From: Fulvivirgaceae bacterium JP3-4
GTDB lineage: Bacteria > Bacteroidota > Bacteroidia > Cytophagales > Cyclobacteriaceae
Direction of reading: 5' to 3'
DNA: 64,000 nt
Assembly (NCBI GenBank): GCA_029309925.1
Contig: JARKND010000001.1
Coordinates: 2,480,001 to 2,544,000 of the forward strand
The translations under genes and the position numbers were made by a program. Shown here one piece after another: positions 62,555 to 64,000 of the stretch. Each line of letters begins with the position of its first letter. Positions within the stretch are counted from its first letter, which is position 1. The notes below the pieces were generated by a model that did not search any database, was not told where the DNA came from, and saw only the letters and a list, made by a program, of their open reading frames with translations.

Positions 62555-62600
62555 AAAAAAAAAAGCTGCAAGTCGAAGCCCTACGCTCAGACTTGCAGCT
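62555..62600 (-). terminator. Terminator after the 62628-63251 barrel gene, built from a GCTGCAAG word
   Basis: AGCTGCAAGT / ACTTGCAGCT perfect 10-bp stem with a 17-nt loop, followed on the minus strand by ten T. It lies about 28 bp past the stop. The stem word matches the inverted repeat near 42.1 kb. Confidence 0.85.
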
Positions 62601-62627
62601 TGAAGCTTGCCGCTTGCAGCCTTCTCC

Positions 62628-63251
62628 CTACTTCCCTACTTTAAACAGCTTGTACCCAAGCGACACCTGAATCACCTGATTCTTTGCATTCGCTGTCTCA
62701 TTGGTCGGTGCCTCCTTGTAGATCTTTGACAGTCCAAGGTTGTAACGCGCATCGATGGTGAGGCCGAATGGCAAATCCCAGCCCAATCCCAGTGCAGCAG
62801 TCACATCACTTCCCTTCGCCCTGTTCTTAACATCCTGAACTGTATACGTGTTTGGAGCAGTCAGCACAGGGGCTTCAGCACTGTTCACAAAACCGAACTG
62901 AGGGCCCGCCTGAATGTTAATACCGGCCACGGTATACAACTTCACGATGATCGGAATGTTCACGTATGAAAAGTTTGATTCATATTCCTGCGTATTGATC
63001 TTCACGGTAGAACCTTGCTGCGAGAAGATCACTTCAGGCTGGATCCCGATCTTCGTTGCCTTGATGAGCACGAACGCTCCACCGTGGAAGCCTGTTCTGT
63101 TCTTATAATTTTCCTGCGCTGATGCGTCCGTGTTGATCGTAGCGAAGTTAGGCCCCGCCTTGATACCTACGGCAAACTGCACCTGCGCCAGGGCTGAGTG
63201 TGAAGCGATGAACAACACACTTGCAACTGCCAGAAGAATTGTTTTTTTCAT
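62628..63251 (-). CDS. Outer-membrane beta-barrel (PorT-like) protein
   Basis: 207 aa with a signal peptide (MKKTILLAVASVLFIASHSALAQ). The mature part has eight alternating strands, including FAVGIKAGPNFATINTDASA and GGAFVLIKATKIGIQPEVIF, and ends in QVIQVSLGYKLFKVGK, typical of the eight-stranded Bacteroidota porin-like family (PF13568). It is anchored in the outer membrane; the exact role is unknown. It ends with its own strong terminator. Confidence 0.85.
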   Translation of the reverse strand: MKKTILLAVASVLFIASHSALAQVQFAVGIKAGPNFATINTDASAQENYKNRTGFHGGAFVLIKATKIGIQPEVIFSQQGSTVKINTQEYESNFSYVNIPIIVKLYTVAGINIQAGPQFGFVNSAEAPVLTAPNTYTVQDVKNRAKGSDVTAALGLGWDLPFGLTIDARYNLGLSKIYKEAPTNETANAKNQVIQVSLGYKLFKVGK

Positions 63252-63275
63252 AAATCAATTTTTAGTTGTTGTCTT

Positions 63276-63863
63276 TTAGTTACGAAAATGATATCGAAAA
63301 CCTATGCTCGGACTAAAACTGTTGATTCCGAAATTGACGGATGTGCGATCACTTGCGTTGTTGTCATAGTTTGAGCTCGAGATCGACAACAGGCTGAATG
63401 AAAACTCACCGGCCCAGTGTTCATTAAAAAAGTAAGCAAATCCGGGCGCTGCATAAAATGTGATTCCTGTCGCGCGATAATTGACCGTGTTACCCGTCTC
63501 ATTCCTGGTCGATCCAAAAGAAAGTCCTGCAGTTCCAAAAAAGGCAAACTGCTCATTGGAAGTAAATTTGTAGAAACGGGCAAAAGGGCCAAGACCAAAT
63601 CCAAAGGTCTTTGATTGACCAGTTCCAATTCCACTGCGATAGCTGCTCAAAGAAACACTCGCCCCTATTACCAGATTGTCCTTGACAAAATATCCGAACG
63701 ATGGCGAAAGTTCGAAACCTGAATTGTCATTGTCATTCGATGTTCCGTAATTGTTTGATGAGATTGAAACACCCCCACCAAGCATCATATTGCCTGCCGA
63801 GGTTTGTGCTTTCGCAAAAAATGAAACTGAAACGAGTGTGATAATCACTAAAATTTTCTTCAT
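63276..63863 (-). CDS. Outer-membrane beta-barrel protein, 195 aa
   Basis: A signal peptide (MKKILVIITLVSVSFFAKAQ) is followed by strands such as FELSPSFGYFVKDNLVIGAS, FGFGLGPFARFYKFTSNEQF and FNEHWAGEFSFSLLSISSSN, with the terminal aromatic strand ISFSPSIGFRYHFRN-like. It is a paralogous-looking barrel to its downstream neighbour but with a different loop set. It lies 24 bp upstream of that gene on the same strand, so the two are probably co-transcribed. Confidence 0.83.
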   Translation of the reverse strand: MKKILVIITLVSVSFFAKAQTSAGNMMLGGGVSISSNNYGTSNDNDNSGFELSPSFGYFVKDNLVIGASVSLSSYRSGIGTGQSKTFGFGLGPFARFYKFTSNEQFAFFGTAGLSFGSTRNETGNTVNYRATGITFYAAPGFAYFFNEHWAGEFSFSLLSISSSNYDNNASDRTSVNFGINSFSPSIGFRYHFRN

Positions 63864-63886
63864 AAAATGGAGTTAATATTTGGTGC

Positions 63887-63894
63887 CAAAACTA
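63887..63894 (-). promoter_or_regulatory. Candidate -7 element (TAGTTTTG) for the barrel genes
   Basis: Perfect TAnnTTTG match about 23 bp upstream of the start codon. The rest of the window to 64000 (106 bp) holds nothing else I can identify. Confidence 0.5.
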
Positions 63895-64000
63895 TGTTAA
63901 CAGTTTCGTATAAAAAATGCGAATCATGTTAAGAAATCACGTCATCCAATAAGCCGTCATTTACCTCGTTAGGCAGCGTGACCCGCATAGCGGTGTTCAT

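Noticed and set aside
1-64000. Prophage, integron or IS element
   Set aside because: No integrase, transposase, capsid or terminase-like product and no target-site duplications were found; only the small repeat islands described above.

Overview
The window looks like a chromosomal stretch of a Bacteroidota bacterium, most likely Cytophagales. The pointers are a secreted subtilase ending in a type IX secretion (Por) sorting domain, many SpII lipoproteins, DUF3667 and outer-membrane barrel proteins, starts without clear Shine-Dalgarno sequences, and several copies of the Bacteroidota -7 promoter element TAnnTTTG. I saw no rRNA, tRNA, integrase, transposase or CRISPR array. The assignment to order is inference from gene content, since no marker gene was compared.

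Layout. 1-8 kb: the 3' part of a cation-efflux (CDF) transporter, an APP1-type phosphatase, a secreted helical-repeat protein, two very small ORFs, and a divergent pair of exported proteases (T9SS subtilase and M57 lipoprotein). 8-12 kb: a glycosyltransferase/acetyltransferase fusion, a FadI-like thiolase, a small conserved-looking protein, then a gene-free 457 bp with a large inverted repeat made of small palindromes. 12.4-18.3 kb: a tight five-gene minus-strand operon (permease, glutamine-synthetase-like ligase, Fe alcohol dehydrogenase, class I amidotransferase hydrolase, aldehyde dehydrogenase). It reads as a gamma-glutamylation route for an amino alcohol such as ethanolamine. 19-24 kb: the glyoxylate shunt (aceB, aceA) divergent from a RamB/ScfR-like regulator, with a repeated hexamer in the shared intergenic region and a strong terminator after aceA. 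24-25 kb: a small GIY-YIG protein flanked by oppositely oriented ~52-bp repeat arrays.

25-34 kb: EamA transporter, purT, two receiver-domain proteins (one with Glu at the phospho-acceptor position), a PNPOx-like stress protein, two exported beta-propeller proteins and an S41 protease lipoprotein. 34-41 kb: YihY/BrkB membrane protein, a metallophosphoesterase fused to a BamA-like barrel, then a three-gene plus-strand unit led by an HD phosphohydrolase fused to a Pycsar-effector-like membrane domain. 41-48.6 kb: the bacterial NHEJ pair Ku and LigD, with TPR proteins and an MHS-family transporter. 48.6-57 kb: histone-deacetylase-like amidohydrolase, His-rich lipoprotein, ABCG-like transporter with a TerB-like N-terminus, Prc-type protease and a zinc-ribbon membrane protein. 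57-64 kb: small conserved proteins, a MazG-like pyrophosphohydrolase, a SulP transporter overlapping a beta-carbonic anhydrase (bicarbonate supply), tyrS with a near-perfect promoter, and two outer-membrane barrels.

A recurring non-coding feature is the set of intergenic imperfect palindromes built from short iterated words (near 19.1, 42.1, 43.3, 49.6, 53.4, 57.7 and 62.6 kb). Each locus uses its own word, and several sit at gene 3' ends. The candidates I rate highest for new biology are the amino-alcohol operon, the HD-Pycsar-like fusion, the GIY-YIG repeat island and the aceB/regulator operator motif.
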